Part shown: one piece after another, positions 53,877 to 62,620 of the stretch
Layout of the letters: the number at the start of each line of letters is the position of its first letter
How positions within the stretch are numbered: position 1 is the first letter of the stretch
From: PXAP01 sp964421595
GTDB lineage: Bacteria > Bacteroidota > Bacteroidia > Bacteroidales > PUMT01
Length of the DNA stretch: 64,000 nucleotides
Assembly: GCA_964421595.1 (NCBI GenBank)
Contig: CAYQXY010000001.1
Span: 62,001 to 126,000 of the forward strand
Direction: 5' to 3'
Notes under the pieces: generated by a model
Seen by the model: the letters and a program-made list of their open reading frames with translations, nothing else
Told to the model about the DNA's origin: nothing
Database searches by the model: none
Made by a program: the position numbers and the translations under genes

Positions 53877-54629
53877 ATGCATCAGTACTTTGTTGGAAAA
53901 AATATTCTAACCTTCAGATCACTTGACTCGACCAATGATTACAGCAGACAACTGATTGATAATAAAAATGTTGATGAAGGGACAGTAGTATGGACACGAT
54001 CTCAGAAGAAAGGCAGGGGATATGCCGGAAATGTCTGGGAAAGTAGAGACGGGGAAAACCTTACTTTCTCAATTATTCTCCGACCGGCATTTCTGGATGC
54101 TGCTGAACAGTTCATGCTTTCAATGGTAATTTCACTTGGAATTGTTGATTATCTGGATGAAATCATTGATAATGTTTCCATTAAATGGCCAAATGATATT
54201 TATGTAGGTAATCATAAAATTGGAGGTATCCTGATTGAGAACTTCATCATAGAGAACAGAATAACAAACTCAATTATTGGTATAGGTCTAAATATCAACC
54301 AGGTGAGTTTCGGAGAGAATTTAATTAACCCTGTCTCAATAAGGCAAATAACCTTTAAACGCTACAACCTCAGGAATTGTCTGAGTAAAGTTTGCGAAAA
54401 AATCGACTACAGGTATTGCCAGCTGAGAAAAGCTGAAAAAGAGAATCTCAGAAAACAATATACTAACCGGCTATTGAATCTTAACAGGAAATGCAATTAC
54501 AGGGCAGACAATAAAATATTTATTGGACAGATATGTGGTGTGGATGAGTTTGGCAGGCTTGTTATTGAAACAGAGAAGGATGGATCAAGAAACTTTGATT
54601 TAAAAGAGGTGGTTTTCCTTGACTTATGA
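53877..54629 (+). CDS. birA: Biotin-[acetyl-CoA-carboxylase] ligase, BirA (catalytic domain only)
   Basis: A 250-residue biotin protein ligase: SLDSTNDYSRQL (biotin/ATP binding), the KGRGYAGNVWES motif corresponding to the GRGRRG(R)xW loop, and KWPNDIYVGNHKIGGILIE. There is no N-terminal helix-turn-helix, so it is an enzyme only and not a repressor. It attaches biotin to carboxylase carrier proteins. I start at the ATG at 53877 because upstream TTG codons overlap the -7 box. It converges with the SRPBCC gene. Confidence 0.93.
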   Translation: MHQYFVGKNILTFRSLDSTNDYSRQLIDNKNVDEGTVVWTRSQKKGRGYAGNVWESRDGENLTFSIILRPAFLDAAEQFMLSMVISLGIVDYLDEIIDNVSIKWPNDIYVGNHKIGGILIENFIIENRITNSIIGIGLNINQVSFGENLINPVSIRQITFKRYNLRNCLSKVCEKIDYRYCQLRKAEKENLRKQYTNRLLNLNRKCNYRADNKIFIGQICGVDEFGRLVIETEKDGSRNFDLKEVVFLDL

Positions 54630-54748
54630 ATGACAGTTCAAACTAATCTGCATCACCGGCAACTTTCAGGCTTCACAATCTTTTGCTGACAGTCGATTAA
54701 TCATAATTTAAAAACTCCTTTACAAAGTATATATCATGACGGATGTCT

Positions 54749-55168
54749 TTAAGTCCACTGCCTCTGATTCAGATGTTCTGTAAGACGCGAAGCAACCATT
54801 TCTATTCCGTCTTCAAGCGGTTTCCGGGCCATCATTTTCATCATCACATTTAAATCAGCCTCCATAGACAGGTTCATCACTGTAAGGCCCGGATCGGCGC
54901 CGCTTAGATTTACCTGCAGACTAAATCCGAATGGCACTGAGCCTTCTGACCCGAATATTATTGTTTCGTAAGGATTCTCGGTCACAATCCGGATACCAAC
55001 CTCCCCCAGACCGTCTACATGGAACCTGGCATAATCCCGGCCTGATTCAAAATCCCTTACTTTCCCTTCCGGAACAAGGGTTGCGAAATTATTTATATCC
55101 GAAAGAAATTCAAATACCTGCTTTCGGTCAGCCAAAATAGTTTTTGTGGAACTTTCAAAGTTAGTCAT
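54749..55168 (-). CDS. SRPBCC-fold protein (polyketide cyclase / START-like)
   Basis: A 139-residue protein with the SRPBCC pattern: N-terminal ILADRKQVFEFLSDINNFATL and strand repeats ending in a long C-terminal helix. These folds bind hydrophobic ligands, such as lipids or quinones; the ligand is unknown. The start is the ATG 55166-55168 (MTNFESS). It follows pyrE on the same strand by 69 bases; the order pyrE-SRPBCC next to birA is common in Bacteroidota as I recall. Confidence 0.85.
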   Translation of the reverse strand: MTNFESSTKTILADRKQVFEFLSDINNFATLVPEGKVRDFESGRDYARFHVDGLGEVGIRIVTENPYETIIFGSEGSVPFGFSLQVNLSGADPGLTVMNLSMEADLNVMMKMMARKPLEDGIEMVASRLTEHLNQRQWT

Positions 55169-55237
55169 ACGTTTCAAATGTTATCCTCAGAAAGACAAAC
55201 CGGAGATGATTTTGTTGCGATTTACATTACTTTTTTT

Positions 55238-55870
55238 CTACAGCCCCCATTTAGCGGGATCTTTGCGCCACTCCTGCAGGGTCTCAAGCTGGTCTTTTCC
55301 GATATAACCCATCTCTCCGGCAACACTGATCAGTGTATGATAATTGGTAAGAGTATTAAGTTCGCATGAACCCGTCTTGAAATTTTCCCTTGCTATGTCA
55401 AAATCATAGGTAAAAATGGCAAGCATACCTAAAATCTCACAATCTGCGGCCCTGAGAGCTTCTGCAGCAGCAAGGGAACTTTTTCCGGTTGAGACCAGAT
55501 CTTCTATTATCACAACCCTGTCTCCCCCCGATACCCGGCCTTCAATAAGGTTGGAGAGACCATGTGATTTCGGTGACGGGCGTACGTAGGCAAATGGCAA
55601 CTCAAGCTGGGCAGCCACCAGTGCTCCGTGAGCAATCGCACCGGTAGCAACTCCTGCAATCAGGCTGGCAGAAGGATATAATAATTTGATAAGCTCACAA
55701 AAGGAGCCGGTAACAAGTTTACGGGTGTCAGGATAGGATAATACCAGCCTGTTATCGCAATATATCGGCGAAAGCCAGCCAGAGGCCCATAAGAATGGTT
55801 TTGCTGGTTCCAATTTAATTGCTTTAATTTGTAATAAATGTTTAGCAATTGATTTTTCAGTTTCCTTCAT
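55238..55870 (-). CDS. pyrE: Orotate phosphoribosyltransferase
   Basis: A 210-residue enzyme with the PRPP-binding loop VVIIEDLVSTGKSS (about residues 118-131) and the FLWASGWLSPIYCDNRL N-terminal motif. It converts orotate and PRPP to OMP in pyrimidine synthesis. I choose the ATG 55868-55870 (MKETEKSIAK), matching the start of Bacteroides homologues; 55876 is also possible. The -7 box at 55881-55888 leaves almost no leader and overlaps the NUDIX start on the other strand. Confidence 0.94.
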   Translation of the reverse strand: MKETEKSIAKHLLQIKAIKLEPAKPFLWASGWLSPIYCDNRLVLSYPDTRKLVTGSFCELIKLLYPSASLIAGVATGAIAHGALVAAQLELPFAYVRPSPKSHGLSNLIEGRVSGGDRVVIIEDLVSTGKSSLAAAEALRAADCEILGMLAIFTYDFDIARENFKTGSCELNTLTNYHTLISVAGEMGYIGKDQLETLQEWRKDPAKWGL

Positions 55871-55880
55871 CTTCATTGCA

Positions 55881-55888
55881 CAAATGTA
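55881..55888 (-). promoter_or_regulatory. -7 box for pyrE, overlapping the NUDIX start codon
   Basis: TACATTTG on the minus strand matches TAnnTTTG exactly. It lies 10 bases upstream of the pyrE ATG at 55870 and covers the plus-strand ATG at 55884-55886 of the NUDIX gene. Confidence 0.5.
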
Positions 55889-56498
55889 TAAAGTTTTTTT
55901 CAACGAACGAATTGTATTTCTGACTCAGGATTTCTTAAGGAGTTTTCAGGAACACCAGGGCTTGTTTTACAAGTTCCGTGAAAAAAAAGAACTAAAGGAA
56001 CTGTTACTGGTATTTGTTGCACTTAAAACCATTAATCAATTATTTATCTGCCACACCGACATTGAAAAACTTTTTACCGAATTCCGTTCATGTTTTCGTT
56101 ACGTTGAAGCAGCCGGTGGCCTGGTAAGCAATACTTCCGGGGAAGTGCTTTTTATTAACCGTCTGGAAAAATGGGACCTGCCTAAAGGCAAAGTCGAAGC
56201 CAATGAGTCAGCTCCGGAAACAGCCCTGAGAGAAGTTGAGGAGGAGTGCGGAATAAGCGGGATGAAAATTGTGTCTGAGTTACAGTCAACATATCATACA
56301 TATTTCGACAAAGCTATTCCCCATCTGAAAAAAACCAGATGGTTTGAGATGAGCTATGAAGGAAATGTAAAACCGAAGCCCCAGACCGAAGAATTTATAA
56401 CCGAAATAATATGGGCCAGGCAGACTGAACTTAAAAGAATACAAAAGAATACCTACCCCTCTATTATCGACCTTATGAAAGAGACCGGCATTATTTAA
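55884..56498 (+). CDS. NUDIX hydrolase
   Basis: The 204-residue protein has a ~70-residue N-terminal region of unknown type, then a Nudix domain with the box G-x5-E-x7-RE-x2-EE-x-G as GKVEANESAPETALREVEEE (about residues 105-125). It removes nucleoside diphosphate-linked groups; the substrate is unknown. The ATG lies inside the promoter of the divergent pyrE gene, and the 3' end overlaps the TlpA-like gene by 8 bases on the other strand. Confidence 0.9.
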   Translation: MYKVFFNERIVFLTQDFLRSFQEHQGLFYKFREKKELKELLLVFVALKTINQLFICHTDIEKLFTEFRSCFRYVEAAGGLVSNTSGEVLFINRLEKWDLPKGKVEANESAPETALREVEEECGISGMKIVSELQSTYHTYFDKAIPHLKKTRWFEMSYEGNVKPKPQTEEFITEIIWARQTELKRIQKNTYPSIIDLMKETGII

Positions 56499-57918
56499 CC
56501 TCTCCCCTCTCACGCATTGTCCTCAGCAGGAGTACTTCAAAGTTTTCACCGGGTGAGGGTGCCGGCGACATAAGCAGTGTCCCGTCACGGTCAATAAGGT
56601 AATAGCCCGGAAACATCCTGATATCATATTCCTTAAGTATAGATGGCTGGTTGCCGTAGAATAAAAAATCCCAGTCATAATCATACTTGCTTAAAAAATC
56701 AAGCATAGAATCATAACTATCGTCAATAAAAATTGTAACCAGCTTTAGGTAGGGCTTATGGTTAACGATCATCCGGCTCAGGAGATCATACTCTGAAAGA
56801 CAGCTATAGCTGGCAGCAGTACAAAAATTCAGATATACATAGTAGCCATGATAATCTGATAGTGATACAAGTTCCCCCCTTGAATCCAGAAGTTCAAACG
56901 CAGGGGGCCTGAAACCTTTGAGCAAACGTGTGACTTTTTCCCTGATATGTCCGGCTATAAGTTCATGCTCGGCATATATTGTTGTAGCTGCCAGAGAATC
57001 AAGCACTACCAGCAGGGCGGATCTTGAAAAGTCAGAGCCATAGAATGAGTCATGCAGGCCTTTCAACAAAACCATTTCAAGTAACCGTCCTCCCCCGAGA
57101 ACCGGATCAGTCTGCAAAGTATTTTTGAGTGAGCTCAGGCTTCTTTTCTTGTTTATGTCTTCAAATATCCTGCTACCTGACGGAGTCCTGGAAAAAAATT
57201 GAAAATATTTATTATAAACCTGGTTGAAAAGTTCCATATACGAAACATTTTCATAAAGAACCGGATCATTAAGAAAGTAATTGTCTGAGAGGAGCTTTGC
57301 AGAGTGTTGCTGGGAGATGATACCGAAAAGGGCCATCTTATACCTCTTGTAATCATCGAAATAGTAATTGGTACTTGTACTGAATTCCATATCAAACTCG
57401 TTGATTATGGAATCAAACAGTTGCTGATCGCGGTTTACCGTAAGTCTGATCAAAGGTTCGCCGAAAAGCGGTTCATACATATTATCAAACCTGCTAATCA
57501 GGGTATTTATGCATGAATCATCTTTATTGAGGACTGCAATGTGGGTGGGAGTGCCTTCAAAGTATGGATTCAGTCTCTCCCATGGAGTTTTGTTGGTTTT
57601 TCCGGGAAGCATAACAACATAATCTTCTCCTGATTCAACATACATATAAGTATAATTGGTTCCGATATGGGAAAAGATGTACTGAATATTTGTCCCGGTC
57701 AGAAAGTCAACTGAAAACTCATCATTCGTGTCAACACTGAATCTGAAAATCTCCTTCTCTGTTCGGGTAATATGATCAGTATATGCATAAAATATTATCT
57801 CTTCACCGGCGTACCCGGGAGCCCGGCCTTTAAGGCTGACTGTATCGGTACTGTCAGTACCTGCAACCGACCCGGCACAAATCAGCATAAAATACAGAAT
57901 ACTTATTGATCGTATCAT
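56491..57918 (-). CDS. TlpA/thioredoxin-like exported protein with a changed active site
   Basis: A 475-residue protein with a signal peptide (LYFMLICAGSVAGT), a ~300-residue N-terminal part unknown to me, and a C-terminal thioredoxin-like domain (about 330-470) with FRPPAFELLDSRGELVSLSD. The usual WCxxC is replaced by NFCTAASYSC (two Cys separated by six residues), so normal disulfide exchange is doubtful. This is a pattern seen in Bacteroidota TlpA-family proteins. It lies 4 bases after coaD and overlaps the 3' end of the NUDIX gene by 8 bases. Confidence 0.75.
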   Translation of the reverse strand: MIRSISILYFMLICAGSVAGTDSTDTVSLKGRAPGYAGEEIIFYAYTDHITRTEKEIFRFSVDTNDEFSVDFLTGTNIQYIFSHIGTNYTYMYVESGEDYVVMLPGKTNKTPWERLNPYFEGTPTHIAVLNKDDSCINTLISRFDNMYEPLFGEPLIRLTVNRDQQLFDSIINEFDMEFSTSTNYYFDDYKRYKMALFGIISQQHSAKLLSDNYFLNDPVLYENVSYMELFNQVYNKYFQFFSRTPSGSRIFEDINKKRSLSSLKNTLQTDPVLGGGRLLEMVLLKGLHDSFYGSDFSRSALLVVLDSLAATTIYAEHELIAGHIREKVTRLLKGFRPPAFELLDSRGELVSLSDYHGYYVYLNFCTAASYSCLSEYDLLSRMIVNHKPYLKLVTIFIDDSYDSMLDFLSKYDYDWDFLFYGNQPSILKEYDIRMFPGYYLIDRDGTLLMSPAPSPGENFEVLLLRTMRERGEVK

Positions 57919-57922
57919 TTTA

Positions 57923-58396
57923 TCAGAGTCTGAATTCCGTCAATTTAACACCACCTGGCACGAATCTGGATGCATCACCTCCATGCCTGACAATATCGCG
58001 AACTATGGTAGAATTGATGGGTGTGTGTTCAGGGCTTGTCAGCATAAATACTGATTCAATATTGTTATCCATAGCTTTATTTACATGAGCAATTGCCCTT
58101 TCAAATTCAAAATCGGCAGCAGTACGCAGTCCGCGTAATATAAATGAAGCATTTTTCTCGCGGCAGAAATCAACGGTTAATCCACTGAACCAGGCAACTT
58201 CAACCGCTGGCTCATTCTGAAACACATTTCCTATCCACTCAAGTCTTTTTTCCAGTGGAAAAAATCCTTTTTTATTTGAATTGTAGCCAACTGCAATGAT
58301 TATTTTATCAAAAAAGGAAAGGGCCCTGAGAACTACAGATTCATGACCAATCGTAAAAGGGTCAAATGAGCCGGGGAAAACAGCAGTTTTTTGCAT
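57923..58396 (-). CDS. coaD: Phosphopantetheine adenylyltransferase
   Basis: A 157-residue nucleotidyltransferase with FPGSFDPFTIGHESV at residues 7-21 (T/HxGH motif), NSNKKGFFP, and ISSxxVR-like NSTIVRDIVRHGG. It makes dephospho-CoA from phosphopantetheine and ATP in CoA synthesis. The length fits the family. Its -7 box is at 58444-58451. Confidence 0.95.
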   Translation of the reverse strand: MQKTAVFPGSFDPFTIGHESVVLRALSFFDKIIIAVGYNSNKKGFFPLEKRLEWIGNVFQNEPAVEVAWFSGLTVDFCREKNASFILRGLRTAADFEFERAIAHVNKAMDNNIESVFMLTSPEHTPINSTIVRDIVRHGGDASRFVPGGVKLTEFRL

Positions 58397-58443
58397 TGTG
58401 CGATAATTGTTTTATATAATTACATTCCGGAATTCCTGAGTTG

Positions 58444-58451
58444 CAAATGTA
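58444..58451 (-). promoter_or_regulatory. -7 box for coaD
   Basis: TACATTTG on the minus strand matches TAnnTTTG, 48 bases upstream of the coaD ATG. A GAAA (plus strand) at 58471-58474 is in the -33 position but is a poor match. Confidence 0.5.
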
Positions 58452-58497
58452 AATGAATTTCCCATCAACTGAAAATCAATCAGAGATCAGGATATTG

Positions 58498-58525
58498 CAT
58501 GGGTAATCGACCTTCAGGTCAAATA
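58498..58525 (-). repeat. Possible degenerate dispersed repeat
   Basis: On the minus strand GGTCGATTACCCATGCAATA resembles the GGATCACCCATG-TTATT core of the dispersed repeat family. No ATAAGTAA or tail block is seen, so it may be chance or a remnant. It lies in the 317-base gap between coaD and the LiaF-like gene. Confidence 0.3.
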
Positions 58526-58585
58526 TTTTTATCCGAAATCACACGAAAACGGATAAAGAAACTTTATTGTAAAGCAAAGCGGTTC

Positions 58586-58648
58586 CTCCTGTAAGGCAAA
58601 ATTTTGTATTTTTCAGACAAAATTTTGCCTTCTTGTTTTTTACAGGAG
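58586..58648. repeat. Two-part long hairpin between coaD and the LiaF-like gene
   Basis: An inner perfect 15-bp stem AAGGCAAAATTTTGT (58593-58607) with ACAAAATTTTGCCTT (58617-58631), loop 9 bases, sits inside an outer 9-bp stem CTCCTGTAA (58586-58594) with TTACAGGAG (58640-58648). It lies downstream of the coaD promoter region and upstream of nothing transcribed toward it, so its role is not clear. It is not followed by a T-run. Confidence 0.7.
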
Positions 58649-58713
58649 AAACATATACAAAAGCTGTTTAAAAAAGACGCCGGGGAATTCCAGCGCAAGC
58701 AAAAAAACAGGAA

Positions 58714-59253
58714 TTAGCGGCTATCTGTCACCAGGACTACGCTGCCAAATACAATATTAATCACTATATCAAGGTGAGGCAGGTCCGGGTCAAAACCTTC
58801 CGATGAATAATACCCCTTGCCAATAACAGGTGAGTTCCTGCCCGGCATTTTAACACTTGCAAAAACAGCATCAACGTTAATGTTTACAGGAACATCGGGT
58901 GGAAGGTATACAGTGCAGCCTGAGAATATACTGTTTATATTCAGTTTTCTTTTTTCCCCGCTCAGCTGCAGATCTCCAAGACTGAACCTGCTTTCAGAAA
59001 AAATAAGCTGATAGGACGGATGAAGTTCATTGCTTTCAATTTTTGCAGATGCAAAGATAAACTCATTGTCTTCTGATTCCAAAGGCCAGAGCATGAAATT
59101 TCCAAACATTATTTTCAGTCCCAGTAGTATGAAAAACAGTCCGGCCAATATTTTCATAACCGGGAAATCGATATTGAATATCACTCTTATTAACAATGTG
59201 AATCCGATAATAATGAGGAATATACCCCAAAATGCAAAATTGTCTATTTGCAT
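58714..59253 (-). CDS. LiaF-like membrane protein (DUF5668 / cell-wall stress)
   Basis: The 179-residue protein has three to four N-terminal helices (FAFWGIFLIIIGFTLLI, FFILLGLKIMFG) and a C-terminal beta-helical LiaF-like domain with repeated VFGSV and FSGCTVYLPPDVPVNI motifs. In Firmicutes, LiaF is a negative regulator of cell-envelope stress signalling; in Bacteroidota its role is not established. It follows the lon gene on the same strand by 69 bases and may be co-transcribed. Confidence 0.75.
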   Translation of the reverse strand: MQIDNFAFWGIFLIIIGFTLLIRVIFNIDFPVMKILAGLFFILLGLKIMFGNFMLWPLESEDNEFIFASAKIESNELHPSYQLIFSESRFSLGDLQLSGEKRKLNINSIFSGCTVYLPPDVPVNINVDAVFASVKMPGRNSPVIGKGYYSSEGFDPDLPHLDIVINIVFGSVVLVTDSR

Positions 59254-59322
59254 TTGACAAGCTTTAGTTATTAGTTATCTGTTACGGGATAAAAAATCCC
59301 ATTCTGCATATATGCAGGAAAA

Positions 59323-61791
59323 TCAGTTTTCCATTCCGACAGGCAATGATCCGCTTACTTTTTCTTTAAGCAATGCATTATCCAGTACGTCTAATATAGT
59401 CCTCACATAATGAAAAGTGAGTCCCTTAATATATACCTCTTTGATCTTGGCCATGTCTTTCCTGTTATCCTCAGACAATATGACATGTGAAATCCTGGCC
59501 CGCTTTGCAGCAAGTATCTTTTCCTTGATCCCGCCAACAGGCAAAACACGTCCCCTTAATGTTATCTCTCCCGTCATCGCAATTCCTTTCCTCACCCGTC
59601 GTCTTGTAAAGGCAGATGCCATAGATGTAACCATTGTAATACCAGCAGAGGGTCCGTCTTTGGGAATTGCACCTTCAGGTACATGTATGTGAACATTCAT
59701 CTTTTCAAACACCTCAGGGTTGATATCCAGATAGGCTGAATGTGCCTTCAGGTATTCAAGTGCCAGTTGTGCCGATTCTTTCATTACCTCTCCGATATTT
59801 CCGGTAATTGTCAGGTTGCCTTTCCCCCTGCTCAGACTTGTCTCAACAAACAATATTTCACCCCCTGCAGGAGTGACTGCAAGACCTGTTACCACCCCTG
59901 CAAACTCATTACCCTGATATATATCCCTGCTATACTCGGGAGGCCCCAGGATTTCATTAACCATGCCCAGGTTCACCTTTTTCTCAAATGATTCACCAAA
60001 TGCCTGCCTTTTTGCGAGGCCCCTTACCATCTTGGCAATTTTCTTATCAAGTTCCCTTACCCCTGATTCACGGGTGTGGTTTTCAACAACAGCCTCGAGT
60101 ACTTTTTTCGAAAAAACTGCAGAATCAAGCTGGAGACCGTGATTTATCAATTGCTTGGGCACAAGGTGCCTTCTTGCAATCTCTATCTTCTCTTCAACTA
60201 TATAACCGTGTACATTAATCATTTCCATCCTGTCCCTGAGTGCCGGATGGATAGTGCTTACGGTATTGGCAGTAGCAATGAACAATACCTTTGACAGGTC
60301 GTAATCGAGCTCAAGATAATTATCATGGAAAGCAAAGTTCTGTTCCGGGTCCAGCACCTCGAGCAATGCAGAAGCAGGATCGCCATGAGCATCCCTTCCT
60401 ACCTTGTCAATCTCATCCAGAATAAAAACAGGATTCGAAGATTTTATTTTCTTCATGTTTTGCAGTATCCTTCCCGGCATCGCTCCAACATAAGTTTTGC
60501 GGTGGCCCCTGATCTCTGATTCATCATGAAGGCCTCCAAGTGACATTCGGATATATTTCCTTCCAATCGCACCGGCAACAGATTTTCCGAGAGATGTCTT
60601 TCCTACTCCTGGAGGTCCTATCAGGCAGATAATAGGTGATTTCATATCTCCTTTAAGCTTGAGTACAGCAAGGTGCTCAAGTATTCTCTCTTTAACTGTA
60701 TCAAGACCGAAATGATCACGGTCAAGTATCTTACGAGCCCTGTTCAGGTCGAAATTATCTCTGGTAAACTCTCCCCAGGGCAGCTCAAGCATCATATGAA
60801 CATAGTTCACCTGAACTGAATATTCACCTGAAGCAGGATTTAGTCTCTGGAGCCTGGTAAGTTCCTTTTCAAATGCTTCACCTACCTCCTTTGACCATTT
60901 CTTTTTGGAACCCAGTTCCCGCATTTCAGCGATCTCCTTTTCAACAGGATTTCCTCCCAGTTCATTCTGAATGGTTTTGATCTGCTGATTTAGTAAGTAT
61001 TCTCTTTGCTGCTGGTCGAGTTCGGTTTTCACTTTAGACTGTATATCCTTCTTGAGCTCCAGCAACTGGACTTCTTTACTCAGGAACTCCAGCAGTATCC
61101 CTGCCCGTTTATTAAGCTCATCAGTTTCAAGAAGTTTCTGCTTTGACCGAATGTCCACATCAGAATTTGAACAGATAAAATTTACCAGGAAGGTAGAACT
61201 CTCAATATTCTTAACAGCAAAGGATGCTTCCGGTGGTATATTGGATGACAGCTTTATTATCCTGAGAGACAGATCTTTCAGCGACCCTATCAGTGCCTGA
61301 AACTGATTCCCCTTCTTTTTCGGTAGAATGTCTTCCATACTTCTGACTTTGCCTGTCAGATATGGTTCTTCTGAAACAAGTTCAACTATCTCAAATCGCT
61401 TTTTCCCCTGGATTATAACTGAGGTTGCACCATCAGGCATTTCAAGGATCTTGAGAATCTGGGCAACGGTACCGATTTTATAGAGATCATCAAGCTGAGG
61501 GTCATCCATCTCCATATCCTTCTGGGCAACTGCCCCTACAATCTTATTCCCTTTATATGCTTCGCGTATCAGTTTTATCGACTTTTCCCTTCCAACAGTT
61601 ATGGGAATAATAACGCCGGGGAAAAGCACGGTATTCCTGAGAGGAAGCAGTGGCAGGATATCGGGGACTTCCGTCTTGTTTAGCAATTCCTCATCTTCAT
61701 CTGTGATCAGGGTTATATAATCAGATTCTTCATCAATCGGACTTCCGTCCATAAGGTCTGACCAGACAATATCTTTATTTTTTTTTCTCAT
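59323..61791 (-). CDS. lon: ATP-dependent protease Lon
   Basis: The 822-residue protein contains the N-terminal substrate-binding LON domain (from LPLLPLRNTVLFPGV), a coiled middle (QQQREYLLNQQIK), the AAA+ domain with GPPGVGKTS, and the C-terminal peptidase with the catalytic dyad S715 (KDGPSAG) and K756 (GGIKEK). It degrades damaged and regulatory proteins in the cytoplasm. I start at the ATG 61789-61791 (MRKKNKDIV); an upstream in-frame ATG at 61824 adds 11 residues that look like leader. Confidence 0.97.
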   Translation of the reverse strand: MRKKNKDIVWSDLMDGSPIDEESDYITLITDEDEELLNKTEVPDILPLLPLRNTVLFPGVIIPITVGREKSIKLIREAYKGNKIVGAVAQKDMEMDDPQLDDLYKIGTVAQILKILEMPDGATSVIIQGKKRFEIVELVSEEPYLTGKVRSMEDILPKKKGNQFQALIGSLKDLSLRIIKLSSNIPPEASFAVKNIESSTFLVNFICSNSDVDIRSKQKLLETDELNKRAGILLEFLSKEVQLLELKKDIQSKVKTELDQQQREYLLNQQIKTIQNELGGNPVEKEIAEMRELGSKKKWSKEVGEAFEKELTRLQRLNPASGEYSVQVNYVHMMLELPWGEFTRDNFDLNRARKILDRDHFGLDTVKERILEHLAVLKLKGDMKSPIICLIGPPGVGKTSLGKSVAGAIGRKYIRMSLGGLHDESEIRGHRKTYVGAMPGRILQNMKKIKSSNPVFILDEIDKVGRDAHGDPASALLEVLDPEQNFAFHDNYLELDYDLSKVLFIATANTVSTIHPALRDRMEMINVHGYIVEEKIEIARRHLVPKQLINHGLQLDSAVFSKKVLEAVVENHTRESGVRELDKKIAKMVRGLAKRQAFGESFEKKVNLGMVNEILGPPEYSRDIYQGNEFAGVVTGLAVTPAGGEILFVETSLSRGKGNLTITGNIGEVMKESAQLALEYLKAHSAYLDINPEVFEKMNVHIHVPEGAIPKDGPSAGITMVTSMASAFTRRRVRKGIAMTGEITLRGRVLPVGGIKEKILAAKRARISHVILSEDNRKDMAKIKEVYIKGLTFHYVRTILDVLDNALLKEKVSGSLPVGMEN

Positions 61792-61849
61792 AATGTGATA
61801 TACTATGACATGGAGGCAAGACAATATGTCATCTCACAAACGCTCCGGA

Positions 61850-61875
61850 ACAATTTACCCATGCATGGCAAGTCT
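61850..61875 (+). repeat. Possible degenerate dispersed repeat near lon
   Basis: AATTTACCCATGCATGGCAA resembles the core of copy g (AATTACCCATGCC). No flanking blocks are seen, so this is a weak match and may be chance. Confidence 0.2.
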
Positions 61876-61973
61876 TGTGCCAATTAGACTGAAGTGTATA
61901 TTTATTAACAATTTTATTTAATTTAAGTTCGTATGGTGCTGAAGCTTATACTTAACCGGCTTTCGCATAATAT

Positions 61974-62008
61974 AAAAAAACCCTGCATATACTTAGGCAG
62001 GGTTTTTA
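61974..62008 (-). terminator. Rho-independent terminator of rpmE2 (possibly bidirectional)
   Basis: ACCCTGC / GCAGGGT stem (61980-61986 with 61997-62003) between A-rich and T-rich flanks, so it can stop transcription of rpmE2 on the minus strand; the A-run on the left of the stem gives the T-run there. It lies 18 bases after the rpmE2 stop. Confidence 0.8.
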
Positions 62009-62025
62009 TTAGTTTTAAAAGCCGT

Positions 62026-62289
62026 TTATTTCTTCTTGTCCATATGCTTTTTATACCTGTTCATGAATTTGTCGACACGGCCTGCAGTATCAACAAGCTT
62101 CATCTTGCCTGTATAAAATGGATGTGACGTATTGGAGATTTCAAGTTTATAAAGAGGGTACTCCTTACCATCTTCCAGCGTAATGGTTTCTTTAGTGGCA
62201 GCAGTAGAACGTGAAATAAAATAATTTTCGTTCGACATATCTTTAAATACCACAAGACGGTAATTCTCCGGATGAATGTCTTTTTTCAT
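62026..62289 (-). CDS. rpmE2: 50S ribosomal protein L31, type B
   Basis: An 87-residue ribosomal protein beginning MKKDIHPENYRLVVFKDMS, without the CxxC zinc motif of type A L31. It is the Zn-independent type B form, with HPFYTGKMKLVDTAGRVDKF. I start at the ATG 62287-62289, because the frame upstream to 62535 is not ribosomal in character and a -7 promoter lies just outside. It has a full promoter and a terminator. Confidence 0.95.
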   Translation of the reverse strand: MKKDIHPENYRLVVFKDMSNENYFISRSTAATKETITLEDGKEYPLYKLEISNTSHPFYTGKMKLVDTAGRVDKFMNRYKKHMDKKK

Positions 62290-62345
62290 ATCAAATATTT
62301 TTCTCGGACTATATTTCTTTAACTTACAATTTAGTAATCGGATTG

Positions 62346-62376
62346 CAAAGATAACTCTTGTAATGAAATATGCAAA
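62346..62376 (-). promoter_or_regulatory. Full -33/-7 promoter of rpmE2
   Basis: On the minus strand TTTG (62373-62376), 19 bases of spacer, then TATCTTTG (62346-62353), a full match to the Bacteroidota sigma-A consensus TTTG-N19-21-TAnnTTTG. It gives a leader of about 50 bases before the rpmE2 ATG. This is the best promoter in the window. Confidence 0.75.
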
Positions 62377-62489
62377 ACATTTTAAGTCATAAGTATAATA
62401 TTTTATATTATAACTTTTTATTATGCTGTGAAACAGGCGAAAAACAAAATACCTCTGGTTGAAATTCACCTCCTCCCCGGGTGATTTAA

Positions 62490-62620
62490 CCGGACAAATT
62501 GGTGCTATTATATTTACTGACAGAAAGTAACACATCCATATGACATGGTCGCCGGTGATGAATTACCCATGCCTTGTTCATTTCTGCTTTTTTATATACA
62601 TGGTTCGGGGGAGACTCATT
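62490..62620 (+). repeat. Dispersed intergenic repeat, copy g
   Basis: Starts CCGGACAAATTGGTGCTATT, then AAAGTAACACATCCATATGA, CATGGTCGCCGGTGATGAAT, TACCCATGCCTTGTTCATTT, and the tail GGTTCGGGGGAGACTCATT (62602-62620). The right end overlaps the stop TGA (62616-62618) of the class V aminotransferase. The left end lies 200 bases from rpmE2 and does not touch a start codon. The rest of the 326-base gap holds the rpmE2 promoter. Confidence 0.7.

Noticed and set aside
62290..62535. Longer N-terminus for L31
   Set aside because: The extension is not conserved in L31, a -33/-7 promoter lies within it, and type B L31 is about 85 residues.
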